A stretch of 47,850 nucleotides of DNA from Candidatus Caenarcanales bacterium (GTDB taxonomy: Bacteria; Cyanobacteriota; Vampirovibrionia; Caenarcaniphilales; Caenarcanaceae), in assembly GCA_030065015.1 (NCBI GenBank), contig JASJDU010000016.1, forward strand, positions 1 to 47,850, in the 5' to 3' direction. Shown piece by piece: positions 7,887 through 17,061 of the stretch. Position 1 is the first letter of the stretch. Each line of letters opens with the position of its first letter. The translations under genes were made by a program, and so were the position numbers. The notes under the pieces are model-generated. The model was not told the DNA's origin and made no database searches. It worked only from the letters and a program-made list of their open reading frames with translations.

Positions 7887-8963
7887 ATGGCAAAGATTGC
7901 TATAACAGGAGCTGGAAGTGCACAAGCCAACGGTGTTATTAATTGTTTTTTAAAAAACGGTGAAGATACTATTCTAGGTTTTGGTGCTGACATTTATGAC
8001 TTAATGCTTTGTAAAGCCCACTCCAAGCACCTAATACCCTATGCTTCCGCCCCTGAGTACAAAGACAGATTTTTGGAAGTTCTAAGGAAAGAAAAACCGG
8101 ACATGCTTCACTTCCAGCATGATCAGGAACTATCAATTGCTCTTAAATTTCAAAAAGAAATAGAGGATATTGGTATTCGAATGCTAGTTCCTGATTATTC
8201 AACAATTGATAGTTGTGTGCACAAATACAAATCTTGGGAAAAATTCAAATCCGCTGGCATAAAAGTTCCTGAAAACATAATTATTAAAAATGAAAATGAT
8301 CTTAAATATGCTTTTCAAAAACTAGGAAATGAAGATGGCAAGGTATGGCTAAGGTCAATGAAAATTGGAGGAGGAGGCAAAGGATCCCTCTCTACTAACG
8401 ATCTTGATACAGCATCCCAATGGATCAATGGCGTAAGTGGTTGGGGCGAGTTTACAGCAGCAGAGCTTCTCACGCCAAAGTCTATAACATGGCTATCAAT
8501 CTGGTACAACGGTGAATTAGTTGTTGCTCAAACTCGAAAAAGACATGAATGGGCACACAAAGCATTAAGTCAATCTGGGATAACGGGAGTAACTAAAGTT
8601 GGAGAAACCTGTTTAGATGAAAAAGTAGATGAGATTGCAATTTCATCAGTTCAAGCTGTGAGTAAAATACCACACGGTGTATACGGGGTTGATATGACAT
8701 ATGACATGAAAGGAATTCCCAACCCAACAGAGATTAACATTTCAAGGTTTTTCACAACAATTCAGTTTTTTGCTGAAGCTGGTTTGAACATGCCTGTTAT
8801 ATTAAGAGATCTTTGCCTTTATAAAAAATTCCCAAAGCTACTAAAGAAGATAAACCCTCTTCCAGATGGTTTACTATGGGTCAGAGGGATGGACTGCACT
8901 CCAAGGCTAACAACAATTCATGAAATAAAAGAAGAAATAATAGGAGCAGAAAGATATTTATGA
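7887..8963 (+). CDS. ATP-grasp ligase (carbamoyl-phosphate-synthase-large-chain-like)
   Basis: 358 residues. Residues 1-110 form a Rossmann-like pre-ATP-grasp domain starting IAITGAGSAQANGVI. The ATP-grasp core follows: KYKSWEKFKSAGIKVPE (113-129) and the mobile glycine-rich loop LRSMKIGGGGKGS (155-167). NPTEIN near 278-283 has the acidic and Asn metal ligands. ATP-grasp enzymes activate a carboxylate as acyl phosphate and join it to an amine or thiol. Here the acceptor could be the amino sugar or a metabolite made by the neighbouring TPP enzyme, which is inference. It starts ATGGCAAAG 6 bases after the propeller gene and overlaps the TPP gene by 4 bases (ATGA), so the two are translationally coupled. 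Confidence 0.8.
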   Translation: MAKIAITGAGSAQANGVINCFLKNGEDTILGFGADIYDLMLCKAHSKHLIPYASAPEYKDRFLEVLRKEKPDMLHFQHDQELSIALKFQKEIEDIGIRMLVPDYSTIDSCVHKYKSWEKFKSAGIKVPENIIIKNENDLKYAFQKLGNEDGKVWLRSMKIGGGGKGSLSTNDLDTASQWINGVSGWGEFTAAELLTPKSITWLSIWYNGELVVAQTRKRHEWAHKALSQSGITGVTKVGETCLDEKVDEIAISSVQAVSKIPHGVYGVDMTYDMKGIPNPTEINISRFFTTIQFFAEAGLNMPVILRDLCLYKKFPKLLKKINPLPDGLLWVRGMDCTPRLTTIHEIKEEIIGAERYL

Positions 8964-10639
8964 TTGTTGCAGAGTTCATAGCCAATTTCTTTGTTGAAAA
9001 AGAAATCAAACACATATTTGGTTTTCAAGGTGGTGCTATTTTAAAAATACTCGACTATATGATTTCTTCAGGAAAAATAGAATACATTCAAAATTATCAT
9101 GAGCAGGCGTCTTCTTTTTGTGCTGATGCATACGCCAGAATAACAGGTAAGATTGGTGCTGCGATTGCAACATCTGGGCCCGGTGCAACGAATTTAATAA
9201 ATGGAATTGTAAATGCTCAATTCGATTCTGTCCCATGTATTTTTATTACTGGCCAAGATTACACTCAAAATATAAAAAAGCCCAAAGGTGTCCGGCTTAA
9301 CGGGTTTCAAGATCTTGACATTGTTCAAATGGTTAAACCAGTTACCAAATATGCTGCAACAATATACGATCCAAAAAAAATAAAGTACGAACTTCAAAAA
9401 GCATATCACCTGGCAATCTCAGGTAGACCAGGATCAGTCCTATTGGATATACCGATTGATATTCAATTTGCTGAAATTCAAGAGAATGAGTTGGAGGTTT
9501 TCGATAAATTTTCAGAGTTTCAAAATGAGCTATCTAAAATTGATGAATTTTTTAAACTATTACAATCCTCATCAAGACCCACTATCTTGATTGGAGGTGG
9601 GATACGCACTGCTAAAGCAACAAAAGAACTCAAAGAGTTTGCTGAGCTTTCTCAAATTCCAGTTGTGACGACTTTGAATGGGATAGACTGTCTTGAAGGT
9701 GCCTTTAGTTTTTCGGGTTTACATGGGAATACTTTCGCTAATTTAGCTTTATATAATTCTGACTTAATTCTTGTTTTAGGTTCTAGGCTTGGACAAAGAC
9801 AAGTGGGTAAAAAAAGAGAAAAATATGCAAAAAACGCGAAATTCATACATGTCGACATTGACAGAATAGAATTAAATAGAGCTGTAAAAGAGGATTTGAG
9901 TATAGTTGCAGACGTTAAAGTTTTTCTCTCGGAAGTAAATAAAATTATCAAAAAAGAAAAAGTTTTCATTCCAGATTTTTCAAGTTGGTTTCAGCAAATT
10001 TCTGATTGGAAAGAAAAACACTCTGGCAATACACATTTAAATAAAAAATCACTTGATCCTGTAGTTTTTTTAAAAAAGCTTTTCCCTTCTTTTGAGGAAA
10101 ATGCAATTTTCGTTTCAGATGTTGGGCATAATCAGATGTGGGTAGCGCAAGCGGTTCAAATTAAAGGTGAGCAAAGGCTACTTAACTCAACAGGATTTGG
10201 CAGTATGGGTTATGCTCTGCCAGCTTCAATTGGTGCTAAGTTCGCAAAACCAAATTCTCAAGTAGTATGTTTTACTGGAGATGGTGGACTGCAGATGAAT
10301 ATGCAAGAACTGTTACTAATTTCTCAAAAAAGATTGGATATAAAATGTATTGTTTTCAACAACAACACCCTTGGAATGATGAGAGAAGTCCAAGAAAGGT
10401 ACTTCAATTCTCATTTCTTTGGTTCCAACTCAAAAGATTTCATTTGTGTAGATCTTTTGAAGCTAGCAGCAACTTATGATTTAGGCTACCTCAAAATATC
10501 AGAGGAAAAAGACATTGAGAAAATGAAAGATGTTCTTCAACAAAAGGATCCTTACATAATAGATTTAAGGTTATCCAAAGACTCTCTTTTATTAAACAGA
10601 TACGATGAGTCTGACGTTTTTGAACGAAACACTCTGTAG
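8960..10639 (+). CDS. Thiamine-diphosphate-dependent enzyme, acetolactate-synthase-like
   Basis: 559 residues, full length for the AHAS/benzoylformate decarboxylase superfamily. The PYR domain carries the ylide-activating glutamate in NYHEQAS (E48) and GAAIATSGPGATNLI. The central domain runs about 190-330. The PP domain has the diphosphate/Mg motif GDGGLQMN beginning at G440, followed by NNN. In polysaccharide loci, relatives such as YerE attach a two-carbon unit from pyruvate to a keto-deoxysugar, giving branched sugars. A true acetohydroxyacid synthase is less likely, because no ilvN or ilvC accompanies it and the neighbours are sugar genes. It overlaps the ATP-grasp gene by 4 bases; the HAD gene follows after 7 bases. 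Substrate unproven. Confidence 0.82.
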   Translation: MIVAEFIANFFVEKEIKHIFGFQGGAILKILDYMISSGKIEYIQNYHEQASSFCADAYARITGKIGAAIATSGPGATNLINGIVNAQFDSVPCIFITGQDYTQNIKKPKGVRLNGFQDLDIVQMVKPVTKYAATIYDPKKIKYELQKAYHLAISGRPGSVLLDIPIDIQFAEIQENELEVFDKFSEFQNELSKIDEFFKLLQSSSRPTILIGGGIRTAKATKELKEFAELSQIPVVTTLNGIDCLEGAFSFSGLHGNTFANLALYNSDLILVLGSRLGQRQVGKKREKYAKNAKFIHVDIDRIELNRAVKEDLSIVADVKVFLSEVNKIIKKEKVFIPDFSSWFQQISDWKEKHSGNTHLNKKSLDPVVFLKKLFPSFEENAIFVSDVGHNQMWVAQAVQIKGEQRLLNSTGFGSMGYALPASIGAKFAKPNSQVVCFTGDGGLQMNMQELLLISQKRLDIKCIVFNNNTLGMMREVQERYFNSHFFGSNSKDFICVDLLKLAATYDLGYLKISEEKDIEKMKDVLQQKDPYIIDLRLSKDSLLLNRYDESDVFERNTL

Positions 10640-10646
10640 TGAAATA

Positions 10647-11261
10647 ATGAAAAAATCAAATATTTTTTTTGACTTAGATGGTACTTTGCTAGACTCAAGA
10701 AAAAGGCTTTATGATCTATTTCAAGAGCTAGTAGGGCAATCTGAGCTTTCATTCAAAGAATATTGGTCAATAAAAAGACAAAGAGTAAATCAACATGATC
10801 TGTTAACTACTAAGTTCAATTATTCACCCGATCAGATCAATCATTTCAAAGAGCTTTGGCTGACACGAATAGAAGAAGAGGAGAGATTAAAGCAGGATAC
10901 TCCTTTTCCATTTTCACTTTCTTTGCTGGAAGAATTAAACAAAAATTACAATTTATTTGTTGTAACAAACAGGCAATCCTACGATAAGGCATATAAGCAA
11001 ATTGGTGAATATAAGTGGACCAAATATCTTCAAGCTATCCTTGTTACCGAACACAAGACAACAAAGGCTGAACTAATAAATCAATCTGTTAAACACAAAC
11101 CAAAAGATATTATTGTTGGTGACACTGGTGAAGATATAATGGCAGGCAAGGAATTAGGTTTAAAAACGTTTGCTGTTCTTTCTGGTATATTGTCAAGGGA
11201 AGTTTTAGAAGAATACAAACCAGATAAAATCGTTAATTATGCCTATGAAATAATTGAATGA
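10647..11261 (+). CDS. HAD-superfamily hydrolase (phosphatase)
   Basis: About 204 residues from the ATG at 10647. A longer in-frame start at 10605 would overlap the TPP gene and add 14 residues before the catalytic motif, so it is unlikely. Motif I is DLDGT (D9 nucleophile, D11), motif II is the VVTNR segment, and motif IV is DIIVGDTGEDIMAG. A helical cap fills the space after motif I. It resembles phosphoglycolate-phosphatase-type HADs that remove phosphate from small sugars or acids. It sits between the TPP enzyme and the acyltransferase in one operon and overlaps the next gene by ATGA. It probably dephosphorylates an intermediate of the same pathway; substrate unknown. Confidence 0.8.
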   Translation: MKKSNIFFDLDGTLLDSRKRLYDLFQELVGQSELSFKEYWSIKRQRVNQHDLLTTKFNYSPDQINHFKELWLTRIEEEERLKQDTPFPFSLSLLEELNKNYNLFVVTNRQSYDKAYKQIGEYKWTKYLQAILVTEHKTTKAELINQSVKHKPKDIIVGDTGEDIMAGKELGLKTFAVLSGILSREVLEEYKPDKIVNYAYEIIE

Positions 11262-12193
11262 AAGTTATTAAGTATCAAAAAGAAAATAAAAAAGACTGGG
11301 ATAATTTTGTTGATGGGGCAAAAAACAAGCACTTTTTTTTCTATCGGAACTATATGGAATACCATTCTGATAGATTTGATGATCATTCACTTTTGATATA
11401 TAACGATAAAGGAGACTTAATATCCCTTTTACCAGCCAATGAAAAAGACAGCATTTTATACACACACCAAGGACTTACTTTCGGCGGTTTCATTATAAAT
11501 GAGAAGATGAAAACAGAGCCTATGCTAAAGATTTTTGATGAACTGAAGTCACATTTAAAAAAAGAAAACTTTTCAAAAATAATTTACAAGTGCATACCTC
11601 ACATTTATCATAATCTGCCTTCGGAAGAAGATTTATACTGTTTGTTTAGAAATGATGCAAAGTTAATAAAACGCGACATCTCCACTACTATCGATCTTGA
11701 GAATAAAGTTAAGTTTCAAGAACAAAGAAAAAGAGCCATTAAGAAAGGAATTAAATATGGTCTAAAAGTTGAAAAGCCTCAATCCTTTGAGGGATATTGG
11801 GAGCTACTCTCTAATGTATTAGAATCGCAACATAATACAACCCCGGTTCACAAAGTTGAAGAAATTGCATCCCTTTCCAAATCTTTTCCTGAAAATATAC
11901 ATCTTTATGTAGCTAAGAAAGATAATCAAATTTTAGGAGGTACATTAATTTTCGAAAACGGTCCAACTGTTCACACACAATATTTAGCTAACAGTTATGA
12001 AGGAAAAGAAGTAGGTGCTTTGGATCTTACAATCGATTACCTAATCAACAACACATATAAACACAAAAAATATTTTGATTTTGGAATCTCCACTGAAAAT
12101 AATGGACTTTGTCTCAATCTTGGTTTAATTAGTCAAAAAGAAGGCTTTGGAGGAAGAGGGATTTGTTACGATACCTATGAAGTAACACTTTGA
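11258..12193 (+). CDS. FemAB/BioF2-like GNAT acyltransferase
   Basis: 311 residues with the FemAB-type double GNAT fold. Early FFFYRNYMEYHSDRFDDHSL is followed by LLPANE, a substrate-side half. The second half has RKRAIKKGIKYGLKVEKP, FPENIHLYVAKKDNQILGGT and TVHTQYLANSYEGKEVGALD. The last has the form expected for Acetyltransf_6 (PF13480) proteins, where small residues line the acyl-donor site. Such enzymes acetylate or aminoacylate amino groups on glycans or peptidoglycan. As the last gene of the operon, it is a candidate for N-acylating the 3-amino sugar, replacing the usual FdtC/QdtC acetyltransferase that is absent here. That role is inference from context. Confidence 0.72.
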   Translation: MKVIKYQKENKKDWDNFVDGAKNKHFFFYRNYMEYHSDRFDDHSLLIYNDKGDLISLLPANEKDSILYTHQGLTFGGFIINEKMKTEPMLKIFDELKSHLKKENFSKIIYKCIPHIYHNLPSEEDLYCLFRNDAKLIKRDISTTIDLENKVKFQEQRKRAIKKGIKYGLKVEKPQSFEGYWELLSNVLESQHNTTPVHKVEEIASLSKSFPENIHLYVAKKDNQILGGTLIFENGPTVHTQYLANSYEGKEVGALDLTIDYLINNTYKHKKYFDFGISTENNGLCLNLGLISQKEGFGGRGICYDTYEVTL

Positions 12194-12241
12194 GTTAATT
12201 AATAATAAATTCACGAACACAATGCAACCATTTGCTTTCAA

Positions 12242-13486
12242 CTAGCTTTTCTTAGGAGTAATTTTTACATTAGTCTGATTTAATTTAAGACTATTTACCC
12301 AAGCTTCAAATTTATGTGTAAAAGAATTTTGACATTTTAGATCTTTTTCGTAATTTTCTAGCTCAACCAAGAAAACTAGGCAAAAACAAAAGAAAATAAA
12401 ACTATGCCTTGGAATAAAGTGATAATTATGCATTTGCGCATGATTAGGAAAAAGCATACACCATGCAAAAAGTCCAATAAAAGCCAATAGAAAAGCAATT
12501 AGAATCTTAGACTTATTTCTCTGACGAAATCTTAACAAGCGAATAGAAGTGATTCCGGCAACAAATAAAAATACCACTCTAAACAGATGAGAAGCAGCAC
12601 TTGGTAAATACCAAATTGGCGTAAGTATTGTTTTCCAATATGAAAAATTTGAAGGTAAACTATTCCGCATTACTGTGGAATAGTGAGGATTTAAGTTATT
12701 AAAGATATTCATTCTCGCTAAAGCTGAACCAAATAAATCATTAAAAGCCAAAGCAAATGAGTTGTAATGACAAACAACTTGAATAAAATGCAAAAACAAA
12801 GTGGACAAAGAACCAAGAAGTATGAACAAGAAACAATAAAGTGAACTCTTATAGCTAGCTTGAGATTGTCTTAACAGATAAGAAGCTGTAAAAGTTAAGC
12901 CGCTAACTATAGAATAATCAAAAGAAAAACTTGTGATTACAAATCCATATACTAATGGGGTTAAAAAATCGGAGCGATTAGCCGCAAAAAACCCCAAAGG
13001 GATACCAAGCAATCCTATACCTAGGGCATAAGCCTCCTGCTCTAAATTACCACTCCAATGGGAAATCCCTTTTTGGAAAACCATAATAAATAAAGGAATG
13101 ATCAATAAATAACTCCACTTAGATTTTCTCAATAGCCAAGAGATGGAAATCAAAGCAACAAGATTTAAAGGAACTGTGGTTAATAACCTAAAAGGTAAAG
13201 CAAAATCAAGTGGGCTAAAGCCTAGTGCTCTTGTTAGGAAATAAATTATATATGCGGGAGTCTCTGGGTAATGCGTATATTGATTTATGCCAGCTGTTTT
13301 TATTAGTCCATTTTCTACAAAGTATTCGGAGTCAACTATTACCCTGGAGAGCTCAGTACTAGAAGCTTTCTTTTCTTGATAACCATCACCTTTCCAATAT
13401 GAAACAACAAGGCTCAAATAAGTAATACTTAAAATCAGTACTAGTATTGGATAACAATACTTTCTCATAAGATTATGATTAGTCAA
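12242..13486 (-). CDS. Polytopic membrane protein, possible GT-C-type glycosyltransferase
   Basis: About 414 residues with roughly nine to eleven hydrophobic helices (for example YCYPILVLILSITYLSLVVS and YLLIIPLFIMVF). Early acidic residues and a large loop (SELSRVIVDSEYFVENGLI, then YPETPAYIIYFLTRA) lie between the first helices. The loop after helix 1 and the general layout recall GT-C or Wzy-like membrane proteins, but no decisive motif is seen. The TTG at 13486 has AGGA four bases upstream, whereas the ATG at 13468 lacks a well-spaced ribosome site, so I keep TTG. The gene is inverted relative to its neighbours. It could act as a polymerase, a glucosyl transferase or a modifying enzyme of the glycan. 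Confidence 0.6.
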   Translation of the reverse strand: MTNHNLMRKYCYPILVLILSITYLSLVVSYWKGDGYQEKKASSTELSRVIVDSEYFVENGLIKTAGINQYTHYPETPAYIIYFLTRALGFSPLDFALPFRLLTTVPLNLVALISISWLLRKSKWSYLLIIPLFIMVFQKGISHWSGNLEQEAYALGIGLLGIPLGFFAANRSDFLTPLVYGFVITSFSFDYSIVSGLTFTASYLLRQSQASYKSSLYCFLFILLGSLSTLFLHFIQVVCHYNSFALAFNDLFGSALARMNIFNNLNPHYSTVMRNSLPSNFSYWKTILTPIWYLPSAASHLFRVVFLFVAGITSIRLLRFRQRNKSKILIAFLLAFIGLFAWCMLFPNHAQMHNYHFIPRHSFIFFCFCLVFLVELENYEKDLKCQNSFTHKFEAWVNSLKLNQTNVKITPKKS

Positions 13487-13633
13487 ACTTTCCTAAACGC
13501 AGCAGTCAGCAATAGTAGCAGAACTTCATAAGAATTGGCAAAGAACAAATTCCAGAGTAACGTGCAACCATTATTAAAAGAGAACAATTGTTTTAACTAT
13601 GCCAAAATTGAAAAGCTCTTTATATTAAAAGAA

Positions 13634-14755
13634 ATGGTTGAAACATCTCTAAAAGTTCCTTTCTTAGATCTTCAAAAAGTTAATAGTCGTTTTCAAGATC
13701 AATTTCAAGATACTTTATCCGCTATCTTGGATTCAGGATGGTTTATTTTGGGAGATAAAGTAGAAGCTTTTGAAAAGGACTTTGCAGAATACTGCGGCGT
13801 TAAACATTCTGTTGCTGTTGCAAATGGTTTAGAAGCTATTGTTTTAATTTTAAAAGCATTAAATGTTGAAAAAGGCGATGAGATTATTGTTCCAGCCAAT
13901 ACTTATATAGCTTCAATATTGGCTATATCACAAGTTGGTGCTATACCAATATTATGTGAACCTGAAGAAAATTCATTTAACATAAACACTCTGCTTATAG
14001 AAGAAAAAATCACTCAACGTACTAAAGCAATAATGCCAGTTCACTTATATGGACAACTTGCTGACATGGCAGAGATATATAACATTGCAAAAAAATGGAA
14101 GCTGTCAATAATAGAAGACGCTGCTCAATCTCATGGAGCAAGTAAAGAAAATGGTAAAAAAGCTGGTAATCTTTCAGACGCTGCTGCATTTAGCTTCTAC
14201 CCTGGGAAAAATCTAGGGGCACTCGGGGACGGGGGAGCTATAACAACAAATGATCATTCATTGATGGAAAAAATAAAAATTTTGAGAAATTATGGTTCAA
14301 AATTTAAATATGAAAACCTTTATAAAGGATTCAACTCTAGACTAGATGAAATACAAGCTGCTTTTTTATCAATAAAGCTTCAATACCTAGACCAAGACAA
14401 TCAAAGACGAAGAGAAATCGCAGAAATTTATACGAATACTATAAAAAATAAACATATTCGACTACCTAAAAAACCAGCTTTCACTAAATCACATGTGTGG
14501 CATTTATTTGTTCTGAGGACTATCAACAGAGATGATCTTCAGAAATTCCTAACATCCAAAGGAATTCAAACTGTAGTCCACTATCCTATTCCACCTCACA
14601 AGCAAAGAGCTTATTCAGAATTCAATAATTTAGAATTGCCAATAACTGAGAGAATACATAAAGAAGTTTTAAGTTTACCAATTAGCCCAGTTATGTCAAA
14701 TGAGCAGGTTCAATACGTAGTTGATTGTTTAAACGAGTATAAAGTTAATGAATAA
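13634..14755 (+). CDS. DegT/DnrJ/EryC1 sugar aminotransferase (FdtB/QdtB-like)
   Basis: 373 residues from the ATG at 13634 ([17 protein letters not shown]). A TTG at 13535 would add 33 unconserved-looking residues. Fold type I PLP enzyme: substrate and PLP loops VANGLEAI and [12 protein letters not shown], the PLP-facing aspartate in [11 protein letters not shown], and the Schiff-base lysine in [15 protein letters not shown] (K192). This sequence style is typical of enzymes that transaminate dTDP-3-keto-6-deoxyhexoses, which pairs with the FdtA-like isomerase at 5190. It uses glutamate as amino donor in the family. The next gene (SDR) follows after 30 bases on the same strand. Confidence 0.88.
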   Translation: MVETSLKVPFLDLQKVNSRFQDQFQDTLSAILDSGWFILGDKVEAFEKDFAEYCGVKHSVAVANGLEAIVLILKALNVEKGDEIIVPANTYIASILAISQVGAIPILCEPEENSFNINTLLIEEKITQRTKAIMPVHLYGQLADMAEIYNIAKKWKLSIIEDAAQSHGASKENGKKAGNLSDAAAFSFYPGKNLGALGDGGAITTNDHSLMEKIKILRNYGSKFKYENLYKGFNSRLDEIQAAFLSIKLQYLDQDNQRRREIAEIYTNTIKNKHIRLPKKPAFTKSHVWHLFVLRTINRDDLQKFLTSKGIQTVVHYPIPPHKQRAYSEFNNLELPITERIHKEVLSLPISPVMSNEQVQYVVDCLNEYKVNE

Positions 14756-14785
14756 ATCCACAAATTAAAAAAGCAAATAATAAAA

Positions 14786-15592
14786 ATGAAAGTTTTATTG
14801 ACTGGAATAACTAGTTTCACAGGTTCTCACATAGCTAGAGAATTTTTAATAAATTCTTATTATGTCCATGCGCCATTATTAAGAAAAAAAGAGGACTATA
14901 AAGCCCTAAAAGAAAAGAGAATAAACCTTTGCAGAGGAGCCACGTTTTACTCAGAGATAGATATTCAAACTTTTGATTTTATTAATTTATTAGAAAACGT
15001 AGCTCCTGACATATATATAAATCATGGAGCCTATGTAACTAACTATCGATCTGATGATTTTGACTTTCTGAATCATTTAAAAGTTAACTTGCAAAATATA
15101 AAGTTATTAATAGAGACATTGAAAAATAATGGATGTAAACTATTTATTCATTCTGGAAGTTCTTTTGAACCCAAAGAGGAATACAGTGATTTTGGTATAT
15201 CCCCTTACGGTGTTGCAAAAAAAATGGTCTGGGATATGACTTTGTTTTGGTGTAAAAAGCTCGGTCTAGATTGTACTAAAGTAGTTATTCCCAATCCTTA
15301 CGGATTGTATGAAAATGAAGATAGACTTCTACCTGTTTTTCACACAAAAATATCTAATAGTGAAAAAGTCACATTATTAGAACCTGAAGTTATCAGAAAC
15401 AACATAGAAGTCGAAGAACTATCAAAGTGTTACGTCAAAGTGGTAGACAATTGGAATAATGAAAAACATGATTTAATTGTAAGACCAAAAGGTCACATCG
15501 AAAGCCAGAAAGATTTTATAATCAGGTCTTTGCAAGAGAAACCTTATTATCTTTCTAAAGAACAAATCATGAATAATCTACTTTGCTCCTAG
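14786..15592 (+). CDS. NAD-dependent sugar epimerase/dehydratase (extended SDR)
   Basis: 268 residues. The nucleotide-binding motif is TGITSFTGSHIA (7-18), a G-x-x-x-F-T-G variant of the usual GxxGxxG. The catalytic Ser lies in IHSGSSFEP, and the Tyr/Lys pair in SPYGVAKKM (Y141, K145). NPYGLYENEDRLLP follows. It is a little shorter than typical extended SDRs (about 310) and ends soon after the substrate domain. It could be the sugar 4-reductase or epimerase that finishes the deoxysugar, filling the place of the missing RmlD. That is inference. It converges on rmlC with only 10 bases between the stops. Confidence 0.8.
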   Translation: MKVLLTGITSFTGSHIAREFLINSYYVHAPLLRKKEDYKALKEKRINLCRGATFYSEIDIQTFDFINLLENVAPDIYINHGAYVTNYRSDDFDFLNHLKVNLQNIKLLIETLKNNGCKLFIHSGSSFEPKEEYSDFGISPYGVAKKMVWDMTLFWCKKLGLDCTKVVIPNPYGLYENEDRLLPVFHTKISNSEKVTLLEPEVIRNNIEVEELSKCYVKVVDNWNNEKHDLIVRPKGHIESQKDFIIRSLQEKPYYLSKEQIMNNLLCS

Positions 15593-15602
15593 CATAAGAG
15601 TC

Positions 15603-16157
15603 TCAACAACTTATACTGCCAATCGAATTAAAAAAGCAACCTTGCCTATCCTTTTCAGAGACAATTGGCTGAAACTTTTCATTCGGACTAAACCAATTAA
15701 TTGCCAATTCGTCATCATTCCACATTAAGGTGTTCTCTGTTTCTGGATGATAGTATTCTGTACATTTATAAGTAAATAGCGCTGTTTCACTCCAAACCAT
15801 AAACCCATGGGCAAATCCTGGAGGGATATATAACTGCTTTTTATTCTCTGAAGATAAAACAACTTTCTCATGCTTTCCATAAGTAGGAGAATTTTTACGT
15901 AGATCAACTGCAACATCAAGCACTTCTCCATTTAAAACAGTCACCAACTTCCCTTGCGCAAAAGGATTCTGGAAATGCAACCCACGAAGAACACCTTTTT
16001 GAGAAAAAGAAATATTATCTTGAGTAAAATTCTCTGGAATTCCAATTTCATTGTATTTAGCTTGATTCCAGCTCTCATAAAAAAAGCCCCTTTGATCACC
16101 AAAAACTTTCGGATGAATCAATAACAGTCCCTCAATTCCTAATTTAGTTGCTTGCAT
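15603..16157 (-). CDS. rfbC: dTDP-4-dehydrorhamnose 3,5-epimerase
   Basis: 184 residues, normal length. Converts dTDP-4-keto-6-deoxyglucose to dTDP-4-keto-rhamnose by epimerising C3 and C5. The double-stranded beta-helix signature motifs are clear: FGDQRGFFYESWN, FTQDNISFSQKGVLRGLHFQ, VLDVAVDLRKNSPTYGK, and IPPGFAHGFMV with the catalytic His. It is third gene of an rmlB-rmlA-rmlC unit, 19 bases after rmlA. No rmlD (the final reductase) follows, so either it lies elsewhere or the pathway branches to another sugar. Confidence 0.95.
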   Translation of the reverse strand: MQATKLGIEGLLLIHPKVFGDQRGFFYESWNQAKYNEIGIPENFTQDNISFSQKGVLRGLHFQNPFAQGKLVTVLNGEVLDVAVDLRKNSPTYGKHEKVVLSSENKKQLYIPPGFAHGFMVWSETALFTYKCTEYYHPETENTLMWNDDELAINWFSPNEKFQPIVSEKDRQGCFFNSIGSISC

Positions 16158-16176
16158 AAATTGATAGTTGATTTAA

Positions 16177-17061
16177 CTATAGTATTTCACCTTTTACAAA
16201 ATCAAAAAGATATTTACCATAATCACTTGATTTTAATAGCTCTGCATTTTTTAGAAGAGTTTCTTTCTGTATCCACCCTTTTCTAAACGCAATTTCCTCC
16301 AAGCAAGCTACTTTGAGTCCTTGCCTTTCTTCTATAGTCTGAATGAAGTTGCCCGCTTGAATCAAGGATTCATGAGTTCCCGTATCTAACCATGCCATTC
16401 CTCTTCCCATTAATTCTACATTCAAATTGCCTTGCTTCAGATAAACATTGTTAACATCAGTTATTTCGAGCTCTCCTCTATTGGATGGTTTAATTTGTTT
16501 GGCAATTTGTGTAATTTTAGAATCATAAAAATACAAACCAACAATAGCATAATTGGATTTTGGCTTTTGAGGCTTCTCTTCAATGGAGATAACCTTGTTA
16601 AATTCATTGAATTCAACAACTCCATAGCGTTCGGGACTTTTCACCCAATAACCAAAAACAGTAGAGTTATCATAATTCAGGTTAGCTTTTCTAAGCATTT
16701 CTTCCATGCCGTGTCCATAAAAAAGATTATCTCCAAGTATCAGGCAAGCAGGTGCTCCATCAAGAAAAGTCTCTCCAATAATAAAAGCTTGTGCCAAGCC
16801 TCCGGGGGAAGGCTGCTCTGCATACTCCAAATTAATCCCATAAGCCGAGCCATCACCAAGCAAATCTTTATATAAAGAAAGATCCCTTGGGGTAGATATA
16901 ACCAAGATCTCTTGAATTCCAGCCATCATCAGAACAGAAATCGGATAATAGATCATTGGCTTATCATAAACCGGCAGTAGCTGTTTACTTAGAACCTTTG
17001 TTAATGGATAGAGACGTGTCCCAGCCCCCCCAGCTAAAACTATTCCTTTTCTCTTTTTCAT
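16177..17061 (-). CDS. rfbA: Glucose-1-phosphate thymidylyltransferase
   Basis: 294 residues, the usual RmlA length. Joins glucose-1-phosphate and dTTP to give dTDP-glucose, the first committed step of the deoxysugar pathway. The nucleotide-binding signature [20 protein letters not shown] starts at residue 10, followed by [24 protein letters not shown] (metal-binding Asp), [20 protein letters not shown], and [10 protein letters not shown]. The start codon overlaps the rmlB stop by four bases, showing translational coupling. Confidence 0.96.
   Translation of the reverse strand: MKKRKGIVLAGGAGTRLYPLTKVLSKQLLPVYDKPMIYYPISVLMMAGIQEILVISTPRDLSLYKDLLGDGSAYGINLEYAEQPSPGGLAQAFIIGETFLDGAPACLILGDNLFYGHGMEEMLRKANLNYDNSTVFGYWVKSPERYGVVEFNEFNKVISIEEKPQKPKSNYAIVGLYFYDSKITQIAKQIKPSNRGELEITDVNNVYLKQGNLNVELMGRGMAWLDTGTHESLIQAGNFIQTIEERQGLKVACLEEIAFRKGWIQKETLLKNAELLKSSDYGKYLFDFVKGEIL

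Noticed and set aside
9652-9969. 105-codon minus-strand frame opposite the TPP enzyme
   Set aside because: Composition is Ser/Phe/Thr-rich, as expected of the antisense of an AT-rich gene, and there is no promoter or ribosome site.
8960-10639. Housekeeping acetolactate synthase (ilvB) for branched-chain amino acids
   Set aside because: No ilvN, ilvC or ilvD nearby, and it is translationally coupled to sugar-modifying genes. Not excluded by sequence alone.
13535-13633. N-terminal extension of the aminotransferase from a TTG
   Set aside because: The 33 extra residues do not look like the family, whose members begin close to the VPFLDL segment; the ATG at 13634 fits better.
16432-16875. 147-codon plus-strand frame opposite rmlA
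   Set aside because: Antisense shadow: the minus strand encodes a standard RmlA with all motifs, and this frame has no recognisable domain.
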